A stretch of 64,000 nt of DNA from Paenibacillus agricola. GTDB taxonomy: Bacteria; Bacillota; Bacilli; Paenibacillales; NBRC-103111. The translations under genes were made by a program, and so were the position numbers. The notes beneath the pieces were generated by a model that searched no databases, had not been told where the DNA came from, and was given only the letters and a program-made list of their open reading frames with translations. Where the stretch lies: contig NZ_JAAOIW010000010.1 in the NCBI RefSeq assembly GCF_011440305.1, positions 234,665-298,664 of the forward strand, in the 5' to 3' direction. Numbering within the stretch: position 1 is the stretch's first letter; every line of letters begins with the position of its first letter. Below, piece by piece: positions 52,597-61,496 of the stretch.

Positions 52597-54435
52597 TTGC
52601 AAACGTTTAGGCTACTAAAAATAAGCTTTGCAAAATGCTGCATAGTTAGCGCCATTGTCGCCGCTTTGCTGACAACGATGGTGCACCCGGCTTTCGCAGC
52701 CGCATCGGTTCCGCCTGCCCCTAGCATGATTCATGTCGATAATAAGCTGTTGGGAACCGCGGATGTCGTGACTGTAACCGGGCTTGCCCCTGGAGATACC
52801 GTGAGGGTGTACACCGACGGAGGTACAGCAGTAGCATTAGGAAGCGCTGTGGTTAGCGGTGGAGCCCATAGTGTGGCCATTGCGATCAATCAATTGGGTG
52901 TAGCAGCGGGCCATATTTATGTTACAGCCACCCAGCCGACATATTCGGAGAGCCGGCGTATTGTTAAATCCTATTTGGCAGAGCCCTTATCTGTAGCTCC
53001 AGCTGCGTCATCCATCCGTGTTACCAACAAGCCAACAGGCACCAATGATACCGTTGCGGTACTCGGGCTGCAAGCAGGAGATCTCATCAAAGTGTACGCT
53101 GATGCTTCGAAAACAGCTTCGTTAGGCTCAGCCACGGCGGTATCTGGCTCCGTCGATGGTACCGTTGTCGCCATTGGACAGCTAGGTGCTGCTGATGGAA
53201 TTCTCTATGTTGCTGTAACAGAGCCTGGCAAACGCGAGAGCAGAGCTACGGAAAAAGCCTATGTGGGTGAAGCGTTAAGTGCCCAGCCACAATTGGGGCA
53301 AATTCGTATCGTCAATGAGCTTAGCGGAACCAATGACCGCGTCATCGTTACTGGCCTGCGCGCTGGTGATGTGTTAAAGGTGTACAGGTCAGAGCAAGCT
53401 GCTACGCCCATAACGCAAGCAACGGCTGCTTCCGGGTCGGATACCGCTGATGCGATATTGTCCCAATTGGGATTGGTAGAGGGCAGCATCTACGTTACGA
53501 TCACAAGCCCTCCGTTACAGGAGAGCTTGCGCGTGGCTAAGCAATTCCGGCCGGAGCCGATCAGCACATCGCCTTCGCCTGGGATGATCGTTGTCATCAA
53601 CGAGCCAACTGGAACTGCCGATCGCATTGAATGGTCGGGTTTAGCAACTGGCGATGTCGTTAAGGTATATGAAGATGCGGTATCAACAAGCGTTATAGGC
53701 ACTGTAACGGTTGACAGTGCATCAGCTAAGGCGACAGTTTCCATAGCTCAGTTAGGTAAACAAGCCGGGCATGTCTATGTGACGGTTACTTCATCTGGCA
53801 AAGGCGAGAGCGCCCGAGTTATTAAAGCTTTTGCTGCTGAGCTGGCGACCGATGCTCCGAACCGATCGGCTATCCAAATCCATAATACTGTAGGTACAGC
53901 GGATACGATCACGTTCACCGGTTTGCTTTCCGGGGATACTGTGAAAGTATATACGGATGATGCCTCGGCCGTTTCTATCGGTAGTGCGGTTGTCGAAGCA
54001 GGCGCTTCGTCGGCGATAGTCGAGGTGGCTTTGCCGGGAATAGGCTTTGGGATCATCTACATGACGATCACCGACCCACAGGAGGTGGAAAGCGCGCGTA
54101 CTGCAAAAATTTATCCTGCCGAGCCATTAACGCTGCCGCTTTCTGCAAGCCAGCTTCGGATAACGAATGCTGCGGGTGCTGTGGACCAAGATGAATTGAC
54201 GGCTATTGCGATCAAGCCGGGGGATACGATCAAGGTCTATGCAGACGCTGTAACCGCTACACCTATGCAGACTCTCCTGGGCTCTGATGCTTCTGCTTCT
54301 GTCTCCATTGGCGCTACTACGGCTACAATAAGTAATCTCCAACTGGCTGGGGGCGGGGGACGTGTATATGTGACCAAGACATCGCCTGGGAAACGCGAGA
54401 GCAGTCGGACGGTAAAGGTTTATGAAGCTGAATAG
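52597..54435 (+). CDS. Secreted protein of six tandem beta-rich repeats
   Basis: The protein has 612 residues. TTG 52597 is preferred: it follows AAAGGTG and leads directly to a signal peptide (CCIVSAIVAALLTTM, cleavage near AFAAA). The frame is open back to TTG 52549. The mature part is six copies of an ~88-residue unit, each with a TGTxD segment, a GDxxKVY(A/T)D strand and a closing Y(V)(T/A)(V/I)T...RES strand, separated by EPLS-type linkers. No catalytic motif or SLH anchor is seen. It directly follows the pilin-like genes, so it may be an adhesin or stalk associated with the pilus machine. The repeat family is not recognised. Confidence 0.75.
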   Translation: MQTFRLLKISFAKCCIVSAIVAALLTTMVHPAFAAASVPPAPSMIHVDNKLLGTADVVTVTGLAPGDTVRVYTDGGTAVALGSAVVSGGAHSVAIAINQLGVAAGHIYVTATQPTYSESRRIVKSYLAEPLSVAPAASSIRVTNKPTGTNDTVAVLGLQAGDLIKVYADASKTASLGSATAVSGSVDGTVVAIGQLGAADGILYVAVTEPGKRESRATEKAYVGEALSAQPQLGQIRIVNELSGTNDRVIVTGLRAGDVLKVYRSEQAATPITQATAASGSDTADAILSQLGLVEGSIYVTITSPPLQESLRVAKQFRPEPISTSPSPGMIVVINEPTGTADRIEWSGLATGDVVKVYEDAVSTSVIGTVTVDSASAKATVSIAQLGKQAGHVYVTVTSSGKGESARVIKAFAAELATDAPNRSAIQIHNTVGTADTITFTGLLSGDTVKVYTDDASAVSIGSAVVEAGASSAIVEVALPGIGFGIIYMTITDPQEVESARTAKIYPAEPLTLPLSASQLRITNAAGAVDQDELTAIAIKPGDTIKVYADAVTATPMQTLLGSDASASVSIGATTATISNLQLAGGGGRVYVTKTSPGKRESSRTVKVYEAE

Positions 54436-54453
54436 CAGAGGAGGAAAACGAGT

Positions 54454-55002
54454 ATGGCCAACTACTCCAAAACAATTATTTTTACCAAAAGCACTTTTAA
54501 AAATAAAATAAAGCTGATGGTTGCTGCCTTTTTGCTTGTTCTCATTAGAAGGCTGGTTTGGTTAACCGCGATCCTTACATTAACCTTTGGCCTGTTTGGT
54601 TCGGGGCAAATAGGCTTTGCTGAGCAGGAGGAAGCAGTGTTTACCTCGGGTATCGAGCTTGTTGGACAACAAGCTGTTATCCATGATAACGCTGCTGCCA
54701 GCACTGCTATTAAAGCTAATGTGCCAATCGGCTCCGCTATTAACGCTTACGTGCCAGCCGATGAAAATCCTTTAAGCGATATAAAAGGCCATTGGGCGGA
54801 AGGGGGAGGCAGGGAGCCTTCAGTGGAGGAAGGCGAGGAGCTTGTAGAAAAGGAGGATAAGGAGCTCTGGGATTATGCAGTGTCGACAGGTCTGTTAGCC
54901 GAAGAAAAAGAGCAGGCCTCTTGGATAGCGATGGTGGCAACGCGCGCAGACGGGGTTGTCATCTTGGATCGATTGCGTGAAATATTAGGAATGGCAATCT
55001 GA
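54454..55002 (+). CDS. Secreted protein with degenerate SLH-like C-terminus
   Basis: This 182-residue protein has a long hydrophobic N-terminal region (LMVAAFLLVLI and WLTAILTLTFGLFG), probably an export signal with a late cleavage site near GFAEQ. The C-terminal part begins NPLSDIKGHWAE, the usual SLH opening, and ends ATRADGVVILDRLREILG, the usual SLH end. Between them an acidic insert (EEGEELVEKEDKE) replaces the normal middle, and the GYxDGTFRP motif is missing. It may have lost wall binding. AGAGGAG precedes ATG. It closes the Tad-like operon and abuts an NTF2-like remnant. Confidence 0.65.
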   Translation: MANYSKTIIFTKSTFKNKIKLMVAAFLLVLIRRLVWLTAILTLTFGLFGSGQIGFAEQEEAVFTSGIELVGQQAVIHDNAAASTAIKANVPIGSAINAYVPADENPLSDIKGHWAEGGGREPSVEEGEELVEKEDKELWDYAVSTGLLAEEKEQASWIAMVATRADGVVILDRLREILGMAI

Positions 55003-55265
55003 TTAGCCGCGCTTATTTTAAAACGACAAATGAAGCTGATTCCGACGCATTTATTGCCAGCCTTAGCGATGATGCCACTATCTTGGATACAGGGCACGAG
55101 TATAGGGGCATAGCCGAAATTAAGAAGTGGAGCGAAACCGACATCTTTGGTGTTTAGGTCAAATATGAGGTAACAGGTGTTGTCCAGAAGAACGATGAGA
55201 TTGTCGTAACAGCCACAATAGATGGCAATTACGATAAGACGGGGCTCCCCAATCCTTTAATTTAC
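54999..55265 (+). pseudogene. NTF2/SnoaL-like protein remnant
   Basis: In the frame after the preceding stop the sequence reads SRAYFKTTNEADSDAFIAS, then LSDDATILDTGHEYRG and IAEIKKWSETDIFGV, typical of SnoaL-like/NTF2-family proteins. A TAG at 55155 interrupts it; reading continues VKYEVTGVVQKNDEIVVT and TIDGNYDKTGLPNPLI. There is no start codon with a ribosome binding site and the end decays. It is a truncated, inactive gene. Confidence 0.78.
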
Positions 55266-55456
55266 GTTTTGTTCATAGCTTCTACTGCTAATACTTTGTA
55301 CCTTCAACGGAGAGGGGATTACCTGTCAGGTTACGTCCATATAAAGCTGCCGTTGAAGCGGTGATTGTGCAGTAAAAACGAGAAATATTTGTAAGCGGTA
55401 TAAAGATAAGGTACTCTAACAGAGAGGATGAGTCTACATATAAAGGAGATATAATT

Positions 55457-56230
55457 ATGGCTTTTATCGATTGCCATTTCTTTTCGGAGACGCTGGGTGT
55501 TTCCGCATCAATGCATGTTATTTTACCGCAGCCAACAACGACACAGATTGGGTTGGAATCAAGGGTTGTGAAGGCTAAGCATCCAACCCTTTTTCTGCTG
55601 CACGGATTATCGGATGACCATACGATCTGGATGAGAAGGACCTCCATCGAACGTTATGCAGCTGCTTATGGAATAGCAGTCGTGATGCCTGCGGTCAACC
55701 GCAGCTTCTATACAGATATGGCTGCTGGCTATAAATATTGGACGTTTATTAGTGAGGAGCTGCCAGCGTTGGCACGCTCATTTTTCCCGTTGTCCCATGA
55801 GCGTGAAGATACATTCGTCGCTGGTTTATCGATGGGCGGGTATGGGGCATTTAAGCTGGCTTTGTCGTGCCCAGAGCAATTTGCGGCGGCAGCAAGCCTG
55901 TCCGGTGCTGTGGATGTAGTGGAGCTGTCCAAGCAACGTGACCCTGTGGAGTTTGGGCGTGTTTTTGGCGACTTGGATCAGGTGCAAGGAAGCCGTATGG
56001 ATCTTTTCCAGCTAGCCAAGGACGTGGCACAGGAGGAGGGTATTAAGCAGCCTAAGCTGTACCAATGCTGCGGCACTGAGGATTTTTTGTATGCAGACAA
56101 TCTGCGATTCCGCGACCATTGCCGTGATTTAAAGCTGGATTTAACGTATGAGGAGGAGCCGGGTAGCCATGAATGGGGCTATTGGGATCACAAAATTCAA
56201 GCGGTGCTCGAATGGCTGCCTATTCGTTAA
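55457..56230 (+). CDS. Alpha/beta-hydrolase esterase (EstA/S-formylglutathione hydrolase-like)
   Basis: This 257-residue cytoplasmic esterase has the oxyanion region [12 protein letters not shown], nucleophile Ser in [15 protein letters not shown], probable Asp in [11 protein letters not shown] and catalytic His in GSHEWGYWD. This pattern matches tributyrin esterases (EstA) of Firmicutes. AAAGGAG precedes the ATG. The substrate is probably short acyl esters. It is not obviously linked in function to its neighbours. Confidence 0.9.
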   Translation: MAFIDCHFFSETLGVSASMHVILPQPTTTQIGLESRVVKAKHPTLFLLHGLSDDHTIWMRRTSIERYAAAYGIAVVMPAVNRSFYTDMAAGYKYWTFISEELPALARSFFPLSHEREDTFVAGLSMGGYGAFKLALSCPEQFAAAASLSGAVDVVELSKQRDPVEFGRVFGDLDQVQGSRMDLFQLAKDVAQEEGIKQPKLYQCCGTEDFLYADNLRFRDHCRDLKLDLTYEEEPGSHEWGYWDHKIQAVLEWLPIR

Positions 56231-56310
56231 ATACAGTCAACCTCTCACAATCAACCTGTCCTGATCAAGATACGTAATTAACAAATGGCAACAACCCTGG
56301 AGGTATCCTT

Positions 56311-57501
56311 ATGAACGAAAATCTTGAACGTGTGCACCGGCTTCAAGAGAGGCTGAAAAAGCAGCAGATCGACGGCTGTATGATCACGCAAAATGTAGAC
56401 TTGTATTATTTCACAGGCTCCATGCAAGCGGGCTATTTGTTTGTGCCTAAAGAGGGAAATGCGGTGTTTTTTGTGCGCCGAAGTGTCATACGGGCGGAGA
56501 GGGAATCAGCCGTAACGGTAGAACCGCTCGGTTCCTTCCGCAGCTTTGGCGAGCGTTTGGCAAGCTTATACCGCTCCGTATTCGATCCGGCTGCATCACA
56601 TAAGGTCAAGCTGGCGGCAGAATTCGATGTGCTGCCCGTTCAGCAGCTGAAGCGGCTGGAGACCGTATTGCCGCAAGTGGAATGGGTGGATGGCTCGATG
56701 ATTGTCCGCGAGCTGCGGATGATCAAGTCACCCGATGAAATCGGGCATATTCGCGAGGCCGGGCGGATTATTAATCTCGCCTTTGAGGACGCTCTTAGCA
56801 AGCTGCATATCGGCATGACCGAGCTTGAGCTGATGAGCCGCATTGAATGGTTTGTAAGGCAGCATGGACATATTGGGCTTATGCGGATGCGCGGCTATAA
56901 TCAGGAAGTGATTACCGGCATGGTCGGTGCTGGTGAAGCTGCTGCGACGCCCACTTATTTTGACGGACCGGCCGGAGGGCAGGGCCTTACAGCCGCCAGC
57001 CCGCAGAGCGCTGGACGTCGTCCTATTGCTGCCAATGAACCCATCCTGATCGATATCGGTTGCTGCATCGATGGCTATGTAATTGACCAGACACGTACTG
57101 TCGTTATCGGCACTTTGCCGGATGACTTGCTCGAAGCCTACGGGAAATCGGAGCAGATTATCCGCAGTGTAGAATCAAGATTGCTGCCTGGTACTATTAG
57201 CGAGCAATTGTATATGCATTCACTGCAGCTGGCGCATGCCGCAGGTTTAGGCGACCACTTCATGGGCTATGGTGATGACCAGGTGAAGTTTCTGGGGCAC
57301 GGGATTGGGCTTGAAATTGATGAGCTGCCCGTGCTTGCCAAAGGCTTCAGCTATCCGCTTCAGCGAGGCATGGTTATTGCCATTGAGCCCAAATTCACTT
57401 TTCCTGGGCGTGGGGTTATTGGTATCGAGAATAGCTATGCAATAACCGATACAGGCTTTGAAAAGCTGACGGTGTCGCGTGAAGGGCTTATCCAGCTTTA
57501 G
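56311..57501 (+). CDS. M24-family Xaa-Pro aminopeptidase-like protein
   Basis: The protein has 396 residues. An N-terminal creatinase-like domain (about 1-135) precedes the pita-bread M24 fold. Metal ligands fit: Asp in IDIGCCIDGYVIDQTRT (two Asp), His in FLGHGIGLEIDELP, Glu in VIAIEPKFTFPG and Glu in GIENSYAIT. It likely removes N-terminal residues before proline in the cytosol, using Mn or Co. A GGAGG precedes ATG. The length (about 360-400) is normal for Gram-positive PepQ/PepP-like enzymes. Confidence 0.92.
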   Translation: MNENLERVHRLQERLKKQQIDGCMITQNVDLYYFTGSMQAGYLFVPKEGNAVFFVRRSVIRAERESAVTVEPLGSFRSFGERLASLYRSVFDPAASHKVKLAAEFDVLPVQQLKRLETVLPQVEWVDGSMIVRELRMIKSPDEIGHIREAGRIINLAFEDALSKLHIGMTELELMSRIEWFVRQHGHIGLMRMRGYNQEVITGMVGAGEAAATPTYFDGPAGGQGLTAASPQSAGRRPIAANEPILIDIGCCIDGYVIDQTRTVVIGTLPDDLLEAYGKSEQIIRSVESRLLPGTISEQLYMHSLQLAHAAGLGDHFMGYGDDQVKFLGHGIGLEIDELPVLAKGFSYPLQRGMVIAIEPKFTFPGRGVIGIENSYAITDTGFEKLTVSREGLIQL

Positions 57502-57504
57502 CTA

Positions 57505-57717
57505 ATGGCAGTACCAGCGGATATGGAAAAAATTTATTGCCTCGATATCCGCGATATGCGGAATTCCGACAAGGACGAATATGTCGAAATGTTTGAGGCG
57601 AGTGGCTGGCAGCTTGTTTGTTGTTTTTTTCACTGCGGTCTATGTGTTCAATCACGTATGGAAGCAGCCGATATATTCCAACACTGCGTATGTTGTAGTT
57701 ATTTTATGCTTCGATGA
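57505..57717 (+). pseudogene. Remnant of a DUF2812 protein
   Basis: The piece KIYCLDIRDMRNSDKDEYVE followed by MFEASGWQLVC matches the middle of DUF2812 membrane proteins (usually near 200 or more residues). The N-terminal part is missing and a frameshift follows near 57625; the other frame continues as FFTAVYVFNHVWKQPIYS with a hydrophobic segment. No ribosome binding site is present. It is truncated and non-functional. Confidence 0.6.
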
Positions 57718-57787
57718 CCTATACAGCTTTTTATATGATGCGGAAGCGTTTGAGAGAGCGGGCATAGAGAGGCTGTATAAGGGCATG

Positions 57788-57829
57788 AAAAATCCCTGTG
57801 TGCCGCATGAATCGGCATTACAGGGATTA
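57788..57829 (-). terminator. Terminator of the sugar-binding protein gene
   Basis: AATCCCTGT and ACAGGGATT enclose a second pairing TGCCG/CGGCA. On the minus strand a run of T follows. Confidence 0.88.
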
Positions 57830-57843
57830 TTTGGTGTCTCCAT

Positions 57844-59400
57844 TTATTTGCTTTTGTAAGCATCATTGGTTTCTTGGATAATTTTTTGGAACTGCGGATC
57901 GGCTTTCAGCTTAGCCACATAATCATCCCAAGCAGACATAGGCTCTTTGCCAAGAATGACTTTGATTTTCATATCCTGAAGCTTTTTGTACAAATCCGGC
58001 CCAACGGTTAAGGCAGTTTGCGAAATTAATCCAAAGCCGGCATCCGGCTTGCTGAAGGCTTCACGATCGTCGATCAGCTTTTTATTGCGTTCATGATATT
58101 CCTTCGGTATCCCATTATAGTAAGCGCGCAAATATTTATCGTATCTAGTGAAAATTTGCGCTAGGTTGTTGCTGATATCGGCTACGTTATCCGTCTTGGC
58201 CTGCTCGGTGAATACAGGAATGCCATCCTTGATGGTGTAGTGCTTATCCGGAAGCCCGTACATGGAGAAATTGGTTACAGCTTCATCGGACCCTTTGTCC
58301 ATAAAGGCAAGGATTTGTTTGACCTTGGCTTCTGGAACGGTTTTAGGAATGACGAACATGCCGAAGGTTCCTGTATCTTTACCGGCGAATTTACCATCGG
58401 GACCCATCAGGTAGGTCAGTGGGAAGGAATCGGCGGTAGGCACGGTTTTGCGCATCGCATCGGTGAATAGCCATTGAGGGTTGACGGCGGAGCCCAATAT
58501 GCCCGCTTTATGGCCCATATATTGCTCACGTGCCTGAGTCGATTTCAATACGGCAAAATCAGGCGTCAGCAGCTTCTCATCATAAGCCTTCTTAATCCAC
58601 TCCAAGGCTTTCTTTTGTCCCGGATCGTCAAAGGTTGGCGTTAGCTGTCCATTGGTCAGCTTCCATTTGCCGACAGCACCAATAAACACATTCTCAATCC
58701 AGCCTAAGGCTCCCATCCCGTCTACGTCCACGTTAGCGGTCAGGCCAACAGTATCTGCCTTGCCATTACCATCAGGGTCTTTCTCTGTAAAAGCTTTGAC
58801 CACTTCATACATTTGATCCATCGTTTCGGGTACTTGCATGCCTAGCTTATCCAGCCAATCCTTGCGTAATTGGACGCCCCAGCCGCCTTCCAGTGGACGA
58901 GGACGGACGATTCCGTAATTTTTGCCCTTAATTTTGGCATTATCCCAAATTTCCTTGGGCCAGGAGTTTAATATTTTGTAATCCTTAATAAAAGGGGTAA
59001 CGTCCCAGAAAGCGCCAGAGTTGGCCATTTGTACGACCTGAGGATCATAAATATTGTCCACGACCATCATTTCGGCGATATCGCCTGAAGCTAAAGCTAC
59101 CTTGGTTTTTTCCGTGTAAGAGTTAAAAGGCACCCATGTGATATTAAGCTTGGTATTGGTCAGCTTTTCGATTTCAAGTAGTACGGGATTGGTAGGCTCT
59201 ACAGCTTGTGCACCTTGTTGTCGGGTGAATATGGAAATTTCAACGGGTTTATTATCTACAGGAGCTGTTGCCCCTGGGGTAGTTCCGTTTGTGGCAGCAG
59301 GTGTACCGCCGGAGCAGGCAGTTAATAGGGTTGACAGCAGCACCACACCTGTTGTAGCGGTGATTACTTTTTTGTTTGTTTGTATGCGTTTTATAGTCAT
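57844..59400 (-). CDS. Sugar ABC transporter substrate-binding lipoprotein (LplA-like)
   Basis: This 518-residue lipoprotein has lipobox LLTAC near residue 29, after the hydrophobic ITATTGVVLLSTLL segment. The mature protein is a type 1 solute-binding protein of the LplA/YtcQ group common in Paenibacillus, with ISIFTRQQGAQAVEPTNP at the start and DPDGNGKADTVGLT in the middle. GGGAGG precedes ATG. It is encoded after two permeases of the same transporter. The ligand is probably an oligosaccharide from plant or microbial polymers. No ATPase gene is present; such systems usually share MsmX/MsmK. Confidence 0.92.
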   Translation of the reverse strand: MTIKRIQTNKKVITATTGVVLLSTLLTACSGGTPAATNGTTPGATAPVDNKPVEISIFTRQQGAQAVEPTNPVLLEIEKLTNTKLNITWVPFNSYTEKTKVALASGDIAEMMVVDNIYDPQVVQMANSGAFWDVTPFIKDYKILNSWPKEIWDNAKIKGKNYGIVRPRPLEGGWGVQLRKDWLDKLGMQVPETMDQMYEVVKAFTEKDPDGNGKADTVGLTANVDVDGMGALGWIENVFIGAVGKWKLTNGQLTPTFDDPGQKKALEWIKKAYDEKLLTPDFAVLKSTQAREQYMGHKAGILGSAVNPQWLFTDAMRKTVPTADSFPLTYLMGPDGKFAGKDTGTFGMFVIPKTVPEAKVKQILAFMDKGSDEAVTNFSMYGLPDKHYTIKDGIPVFTEQAKTDNVADISNNLAQIFTRYDKYLRAYYNGIPKEYHERNKKLIDDREAFSKPDAGFGLISQTALTVGPDLYKKLQDMKIKVILGKEPMSAWDDYVAKLKADPQFQKIIQETNDAYKSK

Positions 59401-59460
59401 TTGATAAACCTCCCTTTAATAGTTATTTAACGTATAGCAGTCATACTTGCACGTTTCCCC

Positions 59461-60339
59461 TTACCCTTTAATAGAGCCGACCATCACCCCCTTGGCAAAA
59501 TGCTTTTGCAGGAATGGATAGACGAGCAGGATGGGTACTGTGGAAATGACGATGGCGGCCATTTTTAAGGTATCAGTTGGGATTTGGACTTCACTTGACA
59601 TCATATTGGCCATATCTCCAGAGGATGAGCTGGAGGAATCGATTAACAGCATTTGCAGCACCACCTGCAAAGGCCGGATATCTGCTCGATTGATATAGAG
59701 GATAGCCGAGAAAAAAGTGTTCCAGTAAGCAACTGCGTAGAATAAACCAAACGCGGCCAAGGACGGAAGTGATAACGGCAATATAATTCGTAAAAAGATA
59801 CCAATATCTGAAGCGCCATCTATTTTGGCTGCCTCTTCAAGCTCATCGGGGATGCTTTCGAAAAATCCCTTCATTAGAATGACGTACCAGCCGCTTGTAA
59901 GAACGGGTATGATGAGCGCCCATATGCTATTAATGAGGCCAAGCTCCCTCACTACCAAATAGGGGGGAATAATGCCGGGATTAAATAGGGTTGTCATTAA
60001 GATCAGGATCAGGATAATGCGGCGGCCCTGCAGCCGTTTGCGCGATAATGTATAGGCTCCCGCTGAGGTGACGATCAGGCTAAGCGCCGTACCCACAACG
60101 GCCAGAAAGGTGCTAATGCCTGTGGCATTAATAAATACATTGTTGGCCAACAAATATTTGTAAGAAGTAAGCGTCCAAGTATCGGGAAACAGCACCATGC
60201 TTTTTTGCAAATATTCAATCGGTGAGGTGAACGAAACGACAAATACATAATAGAACGGAAACAGCATAAGAAGAGCAATAACGGCCAGTATAAACAAAAC
60301 CGTTCCATTAAACACTTTATCAGAAATACTAATATTCAT
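59461..60339 (-). CDS. Sugar ABC transporter permease (LplC/YtcP-like)
   Basis: This 292-residue inner-membrane permease has six predicted helices. The EAA loop with the conserved Gly reads ELEEAAKIDGASDIGIFLRI. ATG 60339 follows AAGGGG by nine bases and begins one base after the previous stop. The family closing HFAKGVMVGSIKG is typical of LplC. It pairs with the permease encoded upstream. Confidence 0.93.
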   Translation of the reverse strand: MNISISDKVFNGTVLFILAVIALLMLFPFYYVFVVSFTSPIEYLQKSMVLFPDTWTLTSYKYLLANNVFINATGISTFLAVVGTALSLIVTSAGAYTLSRKRLQGRRIILILILMTTLFNPGIIPPYLVVRELGLINSIWALIIPVLTSGWYVILMKGFFESIPDELEEAAKIDGASDIGIFLRIILPLSLPSLAAFGLFYAVAYWNTFFSAILYINRADIRPLQVVLQMLLIDSSSSSSGDMANMMSSEVQIPTDTLKMAAIVISTVPILLVYPFLQKHFAKGVMVGSIKG

Positions 60340-60340
60340 G

Positions 60341-61321
60341 TTAGTAAACCCCTTCCTCACCGAATTTTTTGGCGAGCCTGTTCGTCACAACGACCAAGGT
60401 TACGCCTACAACCGATTTGAATAATCCGACGGCTGTACTGTAGCTGAATTGGGCTTGCTGAATACCGCTGCGGTATACATAGGTGTCAAATACGTCGGCA
60501 ACACTTGATACAGCACCATTCATCATCAGATAGACTTGCTCGAAACCGACATCCATCATATGGCCGATGCGCAGAATGAGCAAAATAATAATGACATTGC
60601 GAATCGCTGGTAATGTTACATGCCAGATTTGCTGGATTCGTCCAGCGCCGTCGATCTTGGCGGCTTCATATTGCTGCGGATCGACGGAGGCGATCGCTGC
60701 CAGGAAAATAACGGTTCCCCAGCCGGCCTCTTTCCATATCGATTGCACGGTTAACAGCAGCCAGAATAGATTCGGATCGGTCAGGAAATCATGCTTGGCA
60801 AAGCCCATCGCGAATAACAATTTATTGATGATTCCATCAGAGATAGACAGCATTAGAAAGGTGATACCTGCAATAACGACCCAGGATAGAAAATGGGGCA
60901 AATAAATGACGGATTGCATTGTTCTTTTGATCCATTCACTACGCACCTCATTTAAAAGGATTGAGATCAGGATCGGGAGCGGGAAAAATAGCACCAGGTT
61001 CATAATATTAATAGCCAGTGTGTTGCGGAGTAATATCATAAAATCCTCGTTTGAGAAAAAGCGCTCGAAGTGGGCAAATCCGACCCAAGGGCTATTCATA
61101 AAACCGACGTAAGGTGTATATTCCTTAAATGCAATTAAAATCCCCCACATGGGTACATATTTAAACACCAGAAAATAAGCAAGCATCGGTAGCGCAAGCA
61201 AATACAAATATTGGTCCCTGCGGATACCTCGCCAAATTGTACGGCTGCGTGAACTTCTAATTTTACGCGTTTGTTTATTCCACTCGGCAATTTCTGCGGA
61301 TTCGAGCTTCTGTCTGTCCAT
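60341..61321 (-). CDS. Sugar ABC transporter permease (LplB-like)
   Basis: This 326-residue permease has six predicted helices. The EAA loop reads EAAKIDGAGRIQQIWHVTLP. The N-terminal YVPMWGILIAFKEYTP is typical of LplB. ATG 61321 follows AGAGGA by nine bases; the in-frame ATG at 61420 would add 33 unlikely residues running over the promoter region. It is the first gene of the transport operon, divergent from the AraC-type sensor gene. Confidence 0.92.
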   Translation of the reverse strand: MDRQKLESAEIAEWNKQTRKIRSSRSRTIWRGIRRDQYLYLLALPMLAYFLVFKYVPMWGILIAFKEYTPYVGFMNSPWVGFAHFERFFSNEDFMILLRNTLAINIMNLVLFFPLPILISILLNEVRSEWIKRTMQSVIYLPHFLSWVVIAGITFLMLSISDGIINKLLFAMGFAKHDFLTDPNLFWLLLTVQSIWKEAGWGTVIFLAAIASVDPQQYEAAKIDGAGRIQQIWHVTLPAIRNVIIILLILRIGHMMDVGFEQVYLMMNGAVSSVADVFDTYVYRSGIQQAQFSYSTAVGLFKSVVGVTLVVVTNRLAKKFGEEGVY

Positions 61322-61353
61322 CCAATCACATCCTCTTGTTGTTCTTGTCCCCA

Positions 61354-61415
61354 ATATATAAGCGTCAGCCATTTCCTGCAATTGCAATCTTATTCCCGCG
61401 CATTTCCTGCTATTG
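61354..61415. promoter_or_regulatory. Control region with two direct repeats ahead of the sugar importer
   Basis: ATTTCCTGCAATTG (61371-61384) and ATTTCCTGCTATTG (61402-61415) are direct repeats 31 bases apart, about three helical turns. On the minus strand a TATATT -10-like box (about 61354-61359) lies 17 bases from a poor -35 overlapped by the nearer repeat. This is the layout of an activator-dependent promoter, presumably served by the divergent AraC protein. Confidence 0.5.
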
Positions 61416-61496
61416 GACATTCATTCCTCAGCCCAAATCCCCTTGGCTTATAGGTATTGTTTGTATTAAGATAGGACATAGCGGGGGGATGAGGAA

